Shown: positions 40,380-52,803, counted from the first letter of the stretch. The stretch is DNA of 64,000 nucleotides from Cercis canadensis (GCA_003255065.1 QAOA01007233.1:310001-374000), one strand, 5' to 3'. Notes: generated by a model not told the origin, from the sequence alone. Translations and numbers: made by a program.

Positions 40380-43300
40380 TGTTAAGACAAGACGAAAGAG
40401 TGGAAAGACTAGGCTCTCCGTGAGAAGAATAATCCGGACATGGTTCAAACTTTGTGATAGGGAAAAATTATTCCAGAGGCTAAGTTCCTCGAGAAAAATT
40501 AGAGAAGGAAGGGAAATTTCTGAAAATTTGCTTATCCTCATTAGTTTGAAGGAAATACAATATATAACCAAATGCATAACAATATTTAGTTAGACAATTC
40601 CTATATTCCCGGATCTCTAACTAACTGCTAGATGCTCTAATATTCTAGAAGTTTTTGTAATTGCTCCACCATGCTGGTGTCTTGCTAACACGTGTTGGTC
40701 TAGTGGTAATTGTTCCATTATTCCTTACTGCATAATGCTGGTTTTCTGGTTCATGAGTATGGTTTACTTCTTCCCTATCATTCCTTCCTTCTTCCACAAC
40801 CACCTTGTCCTCAAGGTGCACCTGTGGGTAGTCTAATTGCAATTGAGACAGATCTTCCCATGATGTATCTTCAAGTGGTAGACCTTGCCATTGTACCAAA
40901 ACCATATCATGATGTCCTGATTCTGAAGGCTGGGTTTTGCGATCCAGAATGGCCACTGGTTGAATGAGTGGTTTATGGTTAATGATTTCAGGAGGGAGGG
41001 CTAGGACAGTAGTATTCAAAGGTCCATGGTGCAATTTGAGAATAGAACAATGGAACACATTGTGAATCTTTGCTGTTGAGGGTAAATCCAATTTATAGGC
41101 AACTGATCCAATGCATTCCAGAATTTGAAAAGGCCCATAAAATCGTTTTGTGAGCTTTTGGTTGCTTCTCCCAGCAACCGAAACTTGTCTATATGGCCTA
41201 AGATGAACATAGACCCAATCTCCCACTTTGAACTCCACATTGGAACGTTTTTTATCAGCAATCTCCTTCATAACTCGTTGAGCTTTCTCGAGGTTTGCTC
41301 TCAACTTGGCACAGATTCTATCCCTCGTGCTGCAATCAAGGTCAACAGCTGCGATTGAAGATGACCCAATTATATAATGTGGAATAGCAGGTGGAGGTCT
41401 ACCAAACATCACTTGAAAAGGTGTGAATCCAGTGGATGAATGAACCGAGGTGTTGTAACACCATTCTGCCCAGTGGAGGAAGTGGCCCCACTGTTTTGGT
41501 TCATTGTGCACAAAGGCACGCAAATATTGCTGCAATGTTCTGTTGACCACCTCTGTCTGCCCGTCAGTTTGAGGGTGATAAGCTGTACTCATTCTGAGCT
41601 TGGTGCCACTGAGCCGAAATAGCTCTTGCCAAAATCGACTAAGGAAGATAGGATCTCTGTCCGAGATAAGACTTTTAGGGAAACCATGTAATTTGCACAC
41701 CATTGTAGCAAAAAGTTCTGCAACTTGAGTTGCTGAGTGATGAGTAGGAAGAGTTCCGAAATGAGCCCCTTTTGAAAAGCGATCTACAACAACTAAAATC
41801 GTAGTTTTGCCCTGGCAAAGAGGTAACCCGGTGATGAAATCCAAAGAAAGATCTTCCCATAATTGAGAAGGAATTGGAATGGGTTGTAACAATCCTCCTG
41901 GGGCTTGAGTTGGGGATTTAATCAGCTGGCAAACTCTGCATTCCTTAATAAATTTCGCAACTTCAGTTTTGAGACCAGTCCAATGAAAGTTATCTGACAA
42001 GCGACTAACAATTTTAGCAATTCCAGCGTGTCCTCCTAGTGGTGATGCATGAAATTCTTCAATTAAGGCATGCTTAAGAGAAGAGTTAGAACCTAAATGG
42101 AGTTTTCCTTTAAAGAATAGCAGGCCATCTGCAGTGTGCATGAGGGGATGTTTAGAGGGTTCCTGTTGAATCTCGTTACGAAGCTGAAGGAGTTCTGGAT
42201 CAGTTGCTATTTCTACTCTTAATTTATCAACAAAAAGGAAGTGTGGAATCGACAAAGCCAAGCACTGGCCTTGTTGATTAGAAGACACTCTTGATAAGGC
42301 ATCTGCAGCTCGGTTTTCACTCCCAGGCTTGTAATTGATAACATAGTCAAATCCTAATAGCTTGGATAAATAAAAATGCTGATCAGGAGTTTGTATCACC
42401 TGTGTCATGAGTTCCTTGATACTCTTTTGATCAGTTTCAATGATAAATCTTCTGCCCAGTAGGTACTGTCGCCACTTTTTGACTGCACTGGTGATGGCAT
42501 GTAGTTCGCGGACATAGGTAGACGATGAAGCTAGGCGAGGACAAAACTTCTTACTGAAGTATGCGATTGGGTGTTTATGCTGAGTCAAAACTGCTCCCAT
42601 CGCTACCCCGGAAGCATCTGATTGTAATACAAATTCTTGCTCAAAATTTGGAAGAGCTAGAACAGGCGCCGAAGCTAAGGCTTGTTTTAATGCACAGAAA
42701 GCTTCTTGGGCAACCACATTCCATTGAAAAGCATCCTTTTTTAAAAGATCAGTGAGAGGAGCTGCAATGGAGGCATAATGCCTAATAAATTTGCGGTAAA
42801 ACCCTGTGAGTCCCAAGAACCCCCGCAGAGCTTTGATTGAACATGGGACTGGCCATTTTAACATGGCATCAATTTTCTCACTATCTGGAGTGACACCCGT
42901 TGTAGAGATCACATGTCCCAGATACTCCATTTTTTGTTGACAGAATGAGCATTTAGTTTTCTTCAGAAAGAACTGAGCTTCTTTAAGGCAGGTAAGAGCG
43001 AGTTCCAAATGATATAAATGCTCATTCAGTGATTTGCTATAAACTAGAATATCGTCAAAAAACACAATGATGAACTTACGTAGGTGAAGATTGAAGAGCG
43101 AATTCATTGCAGCTTGGAATGTGGCAGGGGCATTGCATAGACCAAACGGCATTACCAAGAACTCGTAGTGTCCTTCGTGAGTTCTGAAAGCCGTTTTATG
43201 CACATCCTGCTCAGCCATGCGGATTTGATGGTAGCCTGCCCGTAAGTCCAATTTTGAAAACCATTGAGCTCCCGCCAGTTCATCCAATAGCTCATCGATC

Positions 43301-44027
43301 GTTGGAATAGGAAAACGATTCTTGACCGTGATCGTATTCAAAGCACAATAATCTACACAAAATCGCCATGAGCCATCTTTCTTCTTTACCAACAGTACAG
43401 GGGAAGAGAAGGCACTGGTGCTGTTACGAATAATCCCTGTTGCAAGCATTTCTTTAATCAAGGTTTGTATCTCATTTTTCTGGAAATGTGGATAGCGGTA
43501 GGGTCGAACATTCACCGGTGAAGCCCCAGTATCTAAATGAATTTGATGATCAATGGCACGAGGTGGCGGAAGTGATGTTGGGTCTTCAAAAAGCATGGGA
43601 AATCGCTGAAGTAGGGAGTGTAATTTGGGAGAGAATGGTTCCATTGGTACCGCTTTGAAAGGTGGAGGGTCCTCTGAAATGGAGACCTGAAGATGGAAAT
43701 ATTCAGCTATGGATTCCATCGCAGCCAATCGTTTCATTTGTGGTCCAGTGATTTCAGAAATGGAAGTTTTCGGTTGACCCACCAATTGCACCAGTTGCCC
43801 ATCCCAAATGAATTTCATGGTTAAAGTGCTATAATCAGTGAGAATGGGGCCGAGGCTCTTAAGCCACTGGACCCCTAATACAATGTCTGCTCCACTGATG
43901 GGTAAAAGGAAGAGATCCACTTTGCAAGCATGAGTTTGTAAGAGCAGAGGAACATCCTTACACAAAAGGTTACACGAGAGTTCTTCCCCATTGCCCACCA
44001 ACACACTGAAGTTACGGCCATGGGAGG
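40380..44027 (-). mobile_element. Ty3/gypsy chromovirus (pol region, one LTR-like end)
   Basis: On the - strand, a long open pol carries, in order, aspartic protease (DIVLGVQWLKSLG), reverse transcriptase (FFDDILVYSK), RNase H (LQSDASGVAMGAVL), integrase (zinc-binding part, then AYHPQTDGQTEVVNRTL) and a chromodomain-like tail (MVLVQWQGLPLEDTSWED). The integrase-after-RT order and the chromodomain mark a chromovirus. A candidate 3' LTR lies at about 40380-40590 (TGTTA...TAACA type), but without a clear purine tract. The gag side is hidden by the N run. The pol part looks nearly whole; the element as seen is incomplete. Confidence 0.88.
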
Positions 44028-44358
44028 NNNNNNNNNNNNNNNNNNNNNNNNNNNNNNNNNNNNNNNNNNNNNNNNNNNNNNNNNNNNNNNNNNNNNNNNN
44101 NNNNNNNNNNNNNNNNNNNNNNNNNNNNNNNNNNNNNNNNNNNNNNNNNNNNNNNNNNNNNNNNNNNNNNNNNNNNNNNNNNNNNNNNNNNNNNNNNNNN
44201 NNNNNNNNNNNNNNNNNNNNNNNNNNNNNNNNNNNNNNNNNNNNNNNNNNNNNNNNNNNNNNNNNNNNNNNNNNNNNNNNNNNNNNNNNNNNNNNNNNNN
44301 NNNNNNNNNNNNNNNNNNNNNNNNNNNNNNNNNNNNNNNNNNNNNNNNNNNNNNNNNN
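44028..44358. other. Assembly gap of 331 Ns
   Basis: A run of Ns hides the gag side of the chromovirus and the left edge of the GDSL duplication. Confidence 1.
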
Positions 44359-44476
44359 ACTTTGGTTTCTTGCAGATGACTGGAGTATCAAAATAACTTG
44401 ATGGCTGCCCATTATCTACAAGTTCGAGATGAGACTGAAGTTTCTTTCGGGTCTAGTTCATTATGGTGTAAATAAA

Positions 44477-45470
44477 TGTTCGGTTTAAAAAAAATAAAGA
44501 AAGAAAGCATTGCGCGCGTGCATGAAAGGCATTCACGCCTCAAGCCTTGTTGATATGGTGAAGATGGCAATAGTGTGCCATCATTAAGAGCAGTGAAGCC
44601 CATTGATTGCATGAAGAAATGGGAGTCAAAAGGCGCTGCATTTTGGTGAATTGGAGCATAAGGAACTTGAAGAGACAAATCGCATAAAATCTGAATGCGG
44701 TGCATGAAAATTTGACAAATAAATTTCATAGAAGCTCCATAAGATGAGATTTCTCCTCAGTTAATGGCTTAAAATACGTGATCCTTCCAACCTTTGTCAC
44801 AGGTTGGCTAAATAAATGGCATTCCTGCTTCATTGAATTATGTAACAAACTTGAGAAAGGGGGAATCAAAATAAATATTCGGTTTGAATAAAAATAGAAA
44901 GCATTGCGTGCATGGAAGGCGTGTATGTCTCAAGCTTAGTAATAGACTTGTTGAAACGGTGAAGAGGGCAATAGTNCTAAATAAATGGCATTCCTGCTTC
45001 ATTGAATTATGTAACAAACTTGAGAAAGGGGGAATCAAAATAAATATTCGGTTTGAATAAAAATAGAAAGCAATGCGTGCATGGAAGGCGTGTATGTCTC
45101 AAGCTTAGTAATAGACTTGTTGAAACGGTGAAGAGGGCAATAGTATGCCATTAATGAGAGCAATGAAGCCCATTGATTGCATGAAGAAATGGAGTCAAAA
45201 GGTGCTACATTTTGGTGAATCGATCGGAGCATAAGGAAATTGAAGAGACAAATCTCCTAAATCTGAATGCGGTGCATGAAAATTTGACACAGAAATTTAA
45301 TAGAAGCTCTATAAAATGAGGAGATTTCTCCCCAGTTAATGGCACAAAAGATGTGATTTTTCCAACCTTTGTCATAGGTTGGCTAAATAAATGGCATTCC
45401 TGCTTCAACTTCATTGAAATATTCTATGTAACAAACTCGAGAAACAAGGGGAATCAAAATAAAAGAGCCA
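44477..45470. repeat. Two direct copies of a 400-base repeat, unit A
   Basis: Copies at about 44477-44877 and 45046-45470 share the stretch from gaaagcattgcg to ttggctaaataaatgg. On the - strand the first copy is coding-like (HQNAAPFDSHFFMQSMGFTA), but I do not recognise the protein. The copies are separated by an assembly redundancy (44808-45144). Confidence 0.7.
44808..45144. other. Unmerged contig overlap around N 44976
   Basis: 44808-44975 and 44977-45144 are near-identical 168-base stretches flanking a single N. Confidence 0.85.
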
Positions 45471-46101
45471 TACACTAATATGTGCAATATACTATATATA
45501 TTATATGCCATTTTCTTGTTTCAAGATTTCATATTTAAGTCCATTGTAAAATATACTATTAAGTGTAGTCTAGGGGTGATGAATTTAGCTAAACAAGTAA
45601 ATTTAGATCTATCATTCCGCCCACAGTTTCTGATTTTATTGGCAAACTACTGTGTTATGAGCTTGACTTTAACATCTAATAGATACAAGGAAAATATTAG
45701 GGAGATATAAATAAACAATAGTTATCCTTATCCCCAATAACTGATATTTTGTTCCATCCCATGTAACTTAGTTTTCTCCCAAGTCAAACCTCAATTATAA
45801 CTTTTCTCCCAAGAAAAACCTCAATTACAAGTTTATAACTATAATAAAGTCTCTATACATGGTATGTGTCTTCTGTGTCAAAATTTAAGTAAACCGATTT
45901 CTTCACAAGAAATTGTGATTGACTAAATCCAATCTAAGCAAGTATTTCCCTCAAAACTAATGATAACTTAAGAAACTATCAAATCTTAAGCTTAACGTGT
46001 GCAAAGTTTAGTTTGTTTGTTAAATTTTCAAAATTGACGGCTTTGGATAATAACAAATCCTGAGTATGCGCTTTAATCAGCAGCAAAGCAGTTTTATGGG
46101 C
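45471..46101. other. Upstream region of GDSL gene A
   Basis: AT-rich spacer, almost identical to the region before gene B (52804-53420). No coding sequence is supported. Confidence 0.5.
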
Positions 46102-46108
46102 TATAAAT
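46102..46108 (+). promoter_or_regulatory. TATA box of GDSL gene A
   Basis: TATAAAT lies 60 bases before the ATG at 46168. Transcription would then start near 46135, which excludes the in-frame ATG at 46126. Confidence 0.65.
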
Positions 46109-46167
46109 AGCAGCTGCTAACCCATGTGAAGATATTACCAAAAAGTAGTAGAATAATTAATTCAAGA

Positions 46168-48124
46168 ATGGCAAGTTTAAGGATTGATATATGTTGCTTG
46201 CTTTTCTATGGCATCCTCTATATCCCAACCCACTCTTATGCCCTCTCTTGTCTTCCAAAAACACATACTGCACTATTCATATTTGGAGATTCATTATTCG
46301 ATGCAGGAAACAATAATTACATCCACTCCATTCCTTTTGCTCAGGCAAACTATCCTCCATATGGAGAAAACTTCTTCAACTACTCCTCCGGAAGATTTTC
46401 TGATGGACGTGTAATCTCAGATTTTGTTGGTAAGATATGTCACTACAAAAAAGGAGTCAAATTCGTATAGAAATTTCTCACGGAATATTGATCAGTATTT
46501 GAATCAACTATCAATGTTTCATTTTATATGGTTAAGTTTCTGTTTTTACTTGAGCTTTTTGGGTTGGTTGGTGCAGCTGAGTATGCAAAGTTACCACTAA
46601 TTCCACCATACCTGCATCCTGATTACCAACAACTATATGTGTATGGGGTAAATTTTGCATCCGCAGGAGCTGGTGTTCTGGTTGAAACACGTCAAGGACA
46701 GGTATGTCGTTTTATAAGCTACAGTCTTCTGAAAATTGTGTTTTTGAAGGATTTCAAAAATCATAATGGGTTAATTAAACTTAAATATAAATATTTATGT
46801 TTTTTAAAGATTCTAAATATAAAAAAATATATATTATGAGTATAATTTATATAATAAGAATTTTTAATCAATTGTTGGATAAAATGAAGTGTGTCAATCT
46901 TATATCTAGTGTCCACGTGCCACAAATATGTTCTAAGAGTTCAAAATTCATTATGTGATATAATATTGTGATGGTGTTATGAAACTTTTTTTTTTTTCTG
47001 TTTTTTTAGGTGATAGACCTGCAAACTCAGGTGACTAATTTCAAAAAGGTATACGAGCTATTCAGGAAGAATCTAGGGCATGCAGAGGCCAAGGAATTGC
47101 TGTCAAGATCTGTGTACATATTTAGTGTTGGAGGCAATGACTATGCAACCCCTTTCTTGACTAACTCCAGTATACCATATCCTCAACAAGAATTTGTAGA
47201 TATTGTAATTGGAAACCTTACAACTGTTATCAAAGTATGCCAAGAATAAGAACTTCTTGCTTCAAAATAGCTCACTTTATCCTTTTCTTCATTCCCAGTT
47301 GTTTGTTAATCTAATTTTCATTCTAATTGCAGGAAATTTATGAGGCAGGTGGAAGAAAATTCGGATTTCAAAATTTGGGTCCTTTTAATTGTGTACCAAT
47401 CTTAAGGAGTCTTGGAAATTCAAGCTTAGATTCTTGCCAGGAGGAACAAGTTTCAACACTTGCAAGACTACACAATAATGCTTTAACCAATACACTTGAG
47501 AAGCTAGAGAAGCAGCTAAAGGGATTCAAATATTCAGTCCTTGATTTCTACAACCAACTTATTCAAGTAATGAAATACCCTTCAAAATATGGTATGTCCA
47601 TACAGTACACTATATGTGGCATTATTATTTGTTAGAAGTATTATCTTAATTTGTTCTAATTATTGCTTTCTTATTTTTATTTTGTTGGGAAGGTTTCAAG
47701 GAAGGGGAGGTTGCATGTTGTGGAGGTGGACTTTACAGAGGAGATTACAGTTGTGGGGGCAAAAGGGGAATAGAGGAATATGAGTTATGTGAGAATGCTA
47801 GTGAATATGTGTTCTTTGACTCTATTCATCCTACTNCTTAATTTGTTCTAATTATTGTTTTCTTATTTTATTTTATTTTGTTGGGAAGGTTTCAAGGAAG
47901 GGGAGGTTGCATGTTGTGGAGGTGGACTTTACAGAGGAGATTACAGTTGTGGGGGCAAAAGGGGAATAGAGGAATATGAGTTATGTGAGAATGCTAGTGA
48001 ATATGTGTTCTTTGACTCTATTCATCCTACTGATGAGGCTAGTAAGCATTTTACTCAGTTATTTTGGAGCGGGAAAAAGGATACCACAGAGCCTTACAAT
48101 CTCAAAGCATTGTTTGATGTCTAA
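46168..48124 (+). CDS. GDSL esterase/lipase, copy A, five exons
   Basis: Secreted serine esterase/lipase of the plant GDSL (SGNH) family; the substrate is not predictable. Exons: 46168-46429, 46577-46701, 47010-47234, 47333-47591 and the last exon ending at the TAA at 48122-48124. The product is 368 codons, normal for the family. Residues 1-25 form a signal peptide ([20 protein letters not shown]). Block I is [10 protein letters not shown] (nucleophile Ser42), block [12 protein letters not shown], block III VGGNDY (Asn172) and block V DSIHPTD (Asp333, His336), so the active site is complete. ATG 46168 is preferred over 46126 because of the TATA box and the signal peptide. Exon 5 appears twice (47693-47835 and 47889-48124) because of the N at 47836; only the second copy is complete. 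Confidence 0.92.
46441..46490 (+). repeat. CACTA-end-like remnant in intron 1 of gene A
   Basis: CACTACAAAAAAGGAGTC followed by TTTCTCACGGA resembles the terminus plus subterminal repeat of the CACTA element at 49.5 kb. The same stretch is in gene B (53760-53809), so it predates the duplication. Confidence 0.45.
47645..48033. other. Unmerged contig overlap around N 47836
   Basis: 47645-47835 and 47837-48033 are nearly the same sequence, covering the end of intron 4 and part of exon 5 of GDSL gene A. The apparent second exon 5 is an artefact. Confidence 0.88.
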
Positions 48125-48214
48125 AGGGTTGTTATTTTTTTAGACTTAGTCCATGGGACATGATCTTGTATATTTTGCTAAATAAATGACATGTATATTT
48201 CAACTTTATTCAAC

Positions 48215-48331
48215 TCACTATTCATATAGGAAGTGCTGATTGTATATCAATATCCACTTCACTTGAATCATATATACTCTCAACAAAAAGTGATAGACAT
48301 GGTCATTGGTAAACTAACAACTGCTATCAAA
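48215..48331 (+). pseudogene. Relic of a GDSL exon 3, unit A
   Basis: The stretch ends in KVIDMVIGKLTTAIK followed by a GTAAGT donor, matching the end of GDSL exon 3 ([11 protein letters not shown]|gtatgc in gene A). A degenerate block III (IGSAD instead of GGNDY) lies upstream. A 4-base insertion relative to unit B shifts frame here. No other exons of this third paralogue remain. It is followed directly by LINE sequence. Confidence 0.6.
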
Positions 48332-48960
48332 GTAAGTCTAAGATAGCACTACAAACGTGAGCGAAATGGGTATATATACGAATAAGAGTGAGTCCTCTTG
48401 CCTCCTATATCATGTGTGATTCCAAGCCTGAAGCTGTTTTTACAACTAATGGATAATATCATTATAAAACTGTGATCTGACACCAAATGGATCAGTATGA
48501 GCTCCCAAATATTTAGACATTCCCAAAACATACCTAACTCCAAAAGTGTTAGCCAAAAACCATAAAAGCTATGTGGAACATTGGGGCTAAAAGCCTAAAA
48601 GATAGCTCTGATTTTGATCTATTACGGATTTCCCACGCCAGTTAGCCATAATGTTGAAAATTTTGATTTACAGCTTGGCAACTATGAGAGGATGCTTTGA
48701 TGCAAAACAATAATTTCATTAACATACATTAAATGAGAAATTACAGGGGAGAATTTCTTGCAATCCTTACTCCTTGTAATTGACTGAGTTTCAGCATGTT
48801 GTAGCATGCAAGAAAGAACATTGGAAACTTGGAATTAAATAAACAAATATGGTGATAAAGGATCTCCTTGACCCAGCTCGCAGTTTGGCATGATAGTAAA
48901 AATTGGATGCCCATTCAAGTGTAACAGATAAGGGACTGTGCATGGTCTAAGAATTTTTCC
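48332..48960 (-). mobile_element. L1-type LINE fragment, unit A
   Basis: Similar to 38.74-39.25 kb of the decayed LINE, covering part of reverse transcriptase and the following region (for example FWECLNIWELI). Broken and truncated at both ends. Confidence 0.65.
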
Positions 48961-50038
48961 TTCTGTTTGGCAGATCTCACTCCATGTTTTATTACACAAG
49001 TGTATATATAGGCTTTCGATCCTTGAAACCTAAAGGGAAAAAAATAAAAACAAAAGAAAAAGAAACTTCTAACAGCAATTCATACATTGTTGGTGTGAAT
49101 CGACAATCTTGTCCTAATAGAAATATCAATTTGGATTTCTCTTTAATTTCTGTGCATAGTGTACTTGTAATTTAATTTTTTTTTGGTAATTATTTTGTAG
49201 GCTTAATCTTAAAAAAGTGAGCAGCAAATTGAGTTTTGAGAGTTGGGTTCACATTTTTTACCCCATAAATTGGCACTCTAGGGGGACATTAATGAAATAA
49301 CTTCCCTTTGAAAGAGGTTTATAGATAACATTTGAAACAAATGAGTAGAGGAAAGAGTCGTGGATTTGATTGGGGTAACTTTTATACTTGATTTTCACTT
49401 TTCAAGAAAAACTGCTTAGTGGTCACAATTGAAATAACCAGAAGAGATTACCCATTGAAAATACTACAAGAAAAAGGTTACTTTCTCATGGATTTTCTCA
49501 CAAACTATGTATCCGTGAGAACTTCTTATAGAAAATACAAGATTTTTGTTACAGACATTGGAAAAATGGGATTTTCTCACAAAATTTCTCACAGAAATAT
49601 CTTTCGTGAGAAATTTTTGAGAAAACACAAAAGAGTTTGTTGGGAATGTAGCACAAAAATGTTCTCACGGACAAGTTATGAGAAACACTGTGAAAACATC
49701 ACAAGTAAGTTTCTCATGGACTTCAGTCCATGAGAACATTGAAGGAATCATTTTATGAAGGATATTTCTCACGGATTTTGTCTGTGAGAAGTGAAACACA
49801 CCGTTTCACTAGATGCGTCGACGAATTAGAATTTTGGTGGGCTTTTCTCATGGACAAATTCCATGAGAAATCTGCAAATTAATCTTCTTCTAGAGACTCA
49901 TCTTCCTCATTTAGAAGTTACAAAAAACACTCCCCTCCGCGATTTCTCTCCGGCAACTAACGTGGGAGGCAATTTTCGGCTAGTTGATGACGTTTTCCGG
50001 CATGTGTGGACAATCTACTTCCTTTTTTTAAAGCTTTG

Positions 50039-50386
50039 GAGTTGATGTAGGTCATTTCTCTCCTATTTTCTCTCAGAATTTCTCTTGTATTTTCTTTCTC
50101 AATGATGCACGAAATGAGTTAATTTTTTTCTATATTTTTTGACTAGTTTAAGTGTAGATTAGTTGTAGATAGGTATTTGATGGATTATAAACTTGATTAA
50201 TGGTTTGATTTATGAGTTNGAGTTGATGTAGGTTTTATCTCAGAATTTCTCTTGTATTTTCTTTCTCAATGATGCACAAAATGAGTTAATTTTTTTCTAT
50301 ATTTTTTGACTAGTTTAAGTGTAGATTAGTTGTAGATAGGTATTTGATGGATTATAAACTTGATTAATGGTTTGATTTATGAGTTT
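50039..50386. other. Unmerged contig overlap around N 50219
   Basis: 50039-50218 and 50220-50386 are near-identical apart from a short length difference near the start. They lie inside the CACTA element. Confidence 0.8.
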
Positions 50387-50792
50387 GCCTTTGATGTTGA
50401 ATCTGATTTTCAATGTTAAAATTGCAATAGTTGTGGATTTTTTAAAAAAAAAAATTGGTTGAGAGCTTTTGATTTATGATATATGTAGAAGGTTTAGATG
50501 ATTCTTTTTTATTTTTTATTTTTTTTTTGAATTAGTATGGATAAATATTAATTTTATGAGGTTAAGAGAGTAATTTAATTTATTAAATTAATTATGTGTG
50601 AAATTGTTAAGATTTTGAGAAATCTGTTTGGGGCTATTGTCGTATCTTATATGTAAATTATTTGTGTAATTTTAATGTTGTATGATATATCGATTGTGAG
50701 CATCTGATATACTGAAAATTTGTGGAATAAAATATACTTTAGAGTTATATATAATAAGTTAGTTAGATTAACTTAGAAACCCGTCTGAGAGT

Positions 50793-50984
50793 TAACTTAG
50801 AAACTTGTGGATTGTTGATGATGATTGGACACAGACAGATTTGATAGATATCATTTTAACTGCTACAAAGGTAGTTGTTACTAGGGTTAATCCAATCATT
50901 GTCACTGATGTATATGATCAGATAGGAGAAGGTGGTGAGGAAGAGGAAGAAGATGAATATCATAACAGTGATGACGAAACCTAA
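50793..50984 (+). other. Short acidic reading frame inside the CACTA element
   Basis: Open from about 50793 to a TAA at 50982-50984, with an acidic end (GEGGEEEEEDEYHNSDDET). It may be a 3' exon remnant of an element-encoded protein. I do not recognise the family. Confidence 0.3.
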
Positions 50985-51970
50985 GAAGATCCCTTAGTGA
51001 TTATGTACTAGAAAACGATTGATATTACACAAGTCCTGCTCGTTGTTCATTGCTACATTTCATTTTTCCTTTTTAGATATTTTATGTTTTCTGTCAACTA
51101 ATGTGTTGCATTTTTGTGTTATAGAAATCATGTTCATATCACTGTTCTTGGCGCTACATTTTCTGTTCAGCCTTCATTTCTCACGAATTTGAAACTTTAC
51201 TAGAGCCTAGAGATATGTAAACATTCTTTTTTTATATATATATATTTTTTTTACATTATCCTTTTATATAGATTCTTTTGTATAAAATTTAATTGCATTC
51301 TACTCCTTTACTGCTGTCATTGTTGTTTTGCTTGTGTTGTTGCTAGTTTTTGTATTATGCGTGTTTTGGGTTAGTAGAAAAATGGGATGCAAGAGTGGGT
51401 AGAAGTGGTATTTCTCAAGGAATTTCTCAAGGACATGTCCGTGAGAAACTTAAAATAAATAAAAAAATTCAATAACTTCTCACGGTTTTTCTCTCAACCA
51501 AAGTTCGTGAGATTTCACTGATATTTCTCACGGATGATATCCATGAGAAATTTCACATGGACAACATTTCACGTGAGAAAATGAGTTTGTCATGCCACTT
51601 TTTCTCATGAAGCTATATTTGTGAGAAAGTTCGTGAGAAATCCCTTTCTCATGGAATTTTCACTCAGTTTCTCATTGATTTGGTCTATGAGAAAATACGA
51701 TTTTTCTTGTAGTGAAATCATTTTAATATTTTCTCTATATTTAACTAAAGTTATGCACGCCTATTGTGTATTTTAATTTTTAAGAATTTACATAAACCTT
51801 AACATTTAAAGACTTGCAACTAGTAATTCTTTTTAATTTTTTTTTTTTTTTGGATGATGACAAGTATATATGTAGTCATAGGCATTCTTATATGGCTGCC
51901 CATTATCTACAAGTTCGAGATGAGACTGAAATTTCTTTGGGATGTATAGTTCATTATGGTTAAATAAATG

Positions 51971-52803
51971 TTCAGTTGAAAAAAAAAAATAGAAAGAAAG
52001 AAAGAAAGCATTGCGTGCATGAAAGGCATTCACACCTCAAGCCTTGTAATAGGCTTGTTGAAATGGTGAAGATGGCAATAGATTGCCATTATTAAGAGCA
52101 GTGAAGCCTATTGATTGCATAAAAAAATGGGTGTCAAAAGGCGCTGCATTTTGGTGAATTGGAGCATAAAGAAATTGAAGAGAGAAATCGCATAAAATCT
52201 GAATGCGGTGCATGAAAATTTGACAAAGAAATTTCATAGAAGCTCTATAAGATGAGATTTCTCCTCAGTTAATGGCTTAAAAGACGTGATCCTTCCAACC
52301 TTCGTCACAGGTTGGCTAAATAAATGGCATTCATGCTTCATTGAACTATGTAACAAACTTGAGAAAGGGGGAATCAAAATAAATTATTCGGTTTGAAGAA
52401 AAATAGAAAGCATTGCGTGCATGGAAGGCGTGTATGTCTCAAGCTTAGTAATAGACTTGTTGAAACGGTGAAGAGGACAATAGTGTGCCATTAATGAGAG
52501 CAATGAAGCCCATTGATTGCATGAAGAAATGGGAGTCAAAGGGTGCTACATTTTGGTGAATCGGAGCATAAGGAAATTAATTGAAGAGACAAATCTCCTA
52601 AATCTGAATGCGGTGAATGAAAATTTGACAAAAAAATTTCATTGAAGCTCTATAAAATGAAGAGATTTCTCCCCAGTTAATGGCACAAAAGATGTGATTC
52701 TTCCAACCTTTGTCATAGGTTGGCTAAATAAATGGCATTCCTGCTTCAACTTCATTGAAATATTCTATGTAACAAACTTGAGAAACAAGGGGAATCAAAA
52801 TAA
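51971..52803. repeat. Two direct copies of the 400-base repeat, unit B
   Basis: Copies at about 51971-52385 and 52386-52803, homologous to those in unit A. The first again shows the coding-like string HQNAAPFDTHFFMQSIGFTA on the - strand. Confidence 0.7.

Larger units (their letters stand above)
49462..51714. mobile_element. CACTA (En/Spm-type) DNA transposon, non-autonomous
   Basis: Terminal inverted repeats TACTACAAGAAAAA (left) and TTTTTCTTGTAGTG (right) are flanked by a 3-base target duplication AAA (49459-49461 and 51715-51717). The matching empty site is in unit B at 56560/56561. Both ends hold many copies of TTTCTCAYGGA and its reverse complement, as expected for CACTA subterminal repeats. 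No transposase gene is seen; only a short acidic reading frame ends at 50984. The apparent length of 2,253 bases includes a contig redundancy around N 50219. Confidence 0.9.
44401..51891 (+). repeat. Tandem duplication, unit A
   Basis: Unit A begins at ATGGCTGCCCATTATC and ends just before the same string in unit B. It carries two copies of a 400-base repeat, a GDSL gene, a GDSL exon relic, a LINE fragment and a CACTA element that unit B lacks. Similarity to unit B runs through introns and spacers, so the duplication is recent. Its length is inflated by unmerged contig ends. Confidence 0.9.

Noticed and set aside
46126-46167. Upstream in-frame ATG of GDSL gene A
   Set aside because: It is only about 20 bases after the TATA box, so it would not be in the transcript; the next ATG gives a proper signal peptide.
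49462-51714. Repeated TTTCTCACGGA motifs as a possible CRISPR-like array
   Set aside because: Repeats are short, irregular, in both orientations and confined to the two ends of a CACTA element in a plant genome.
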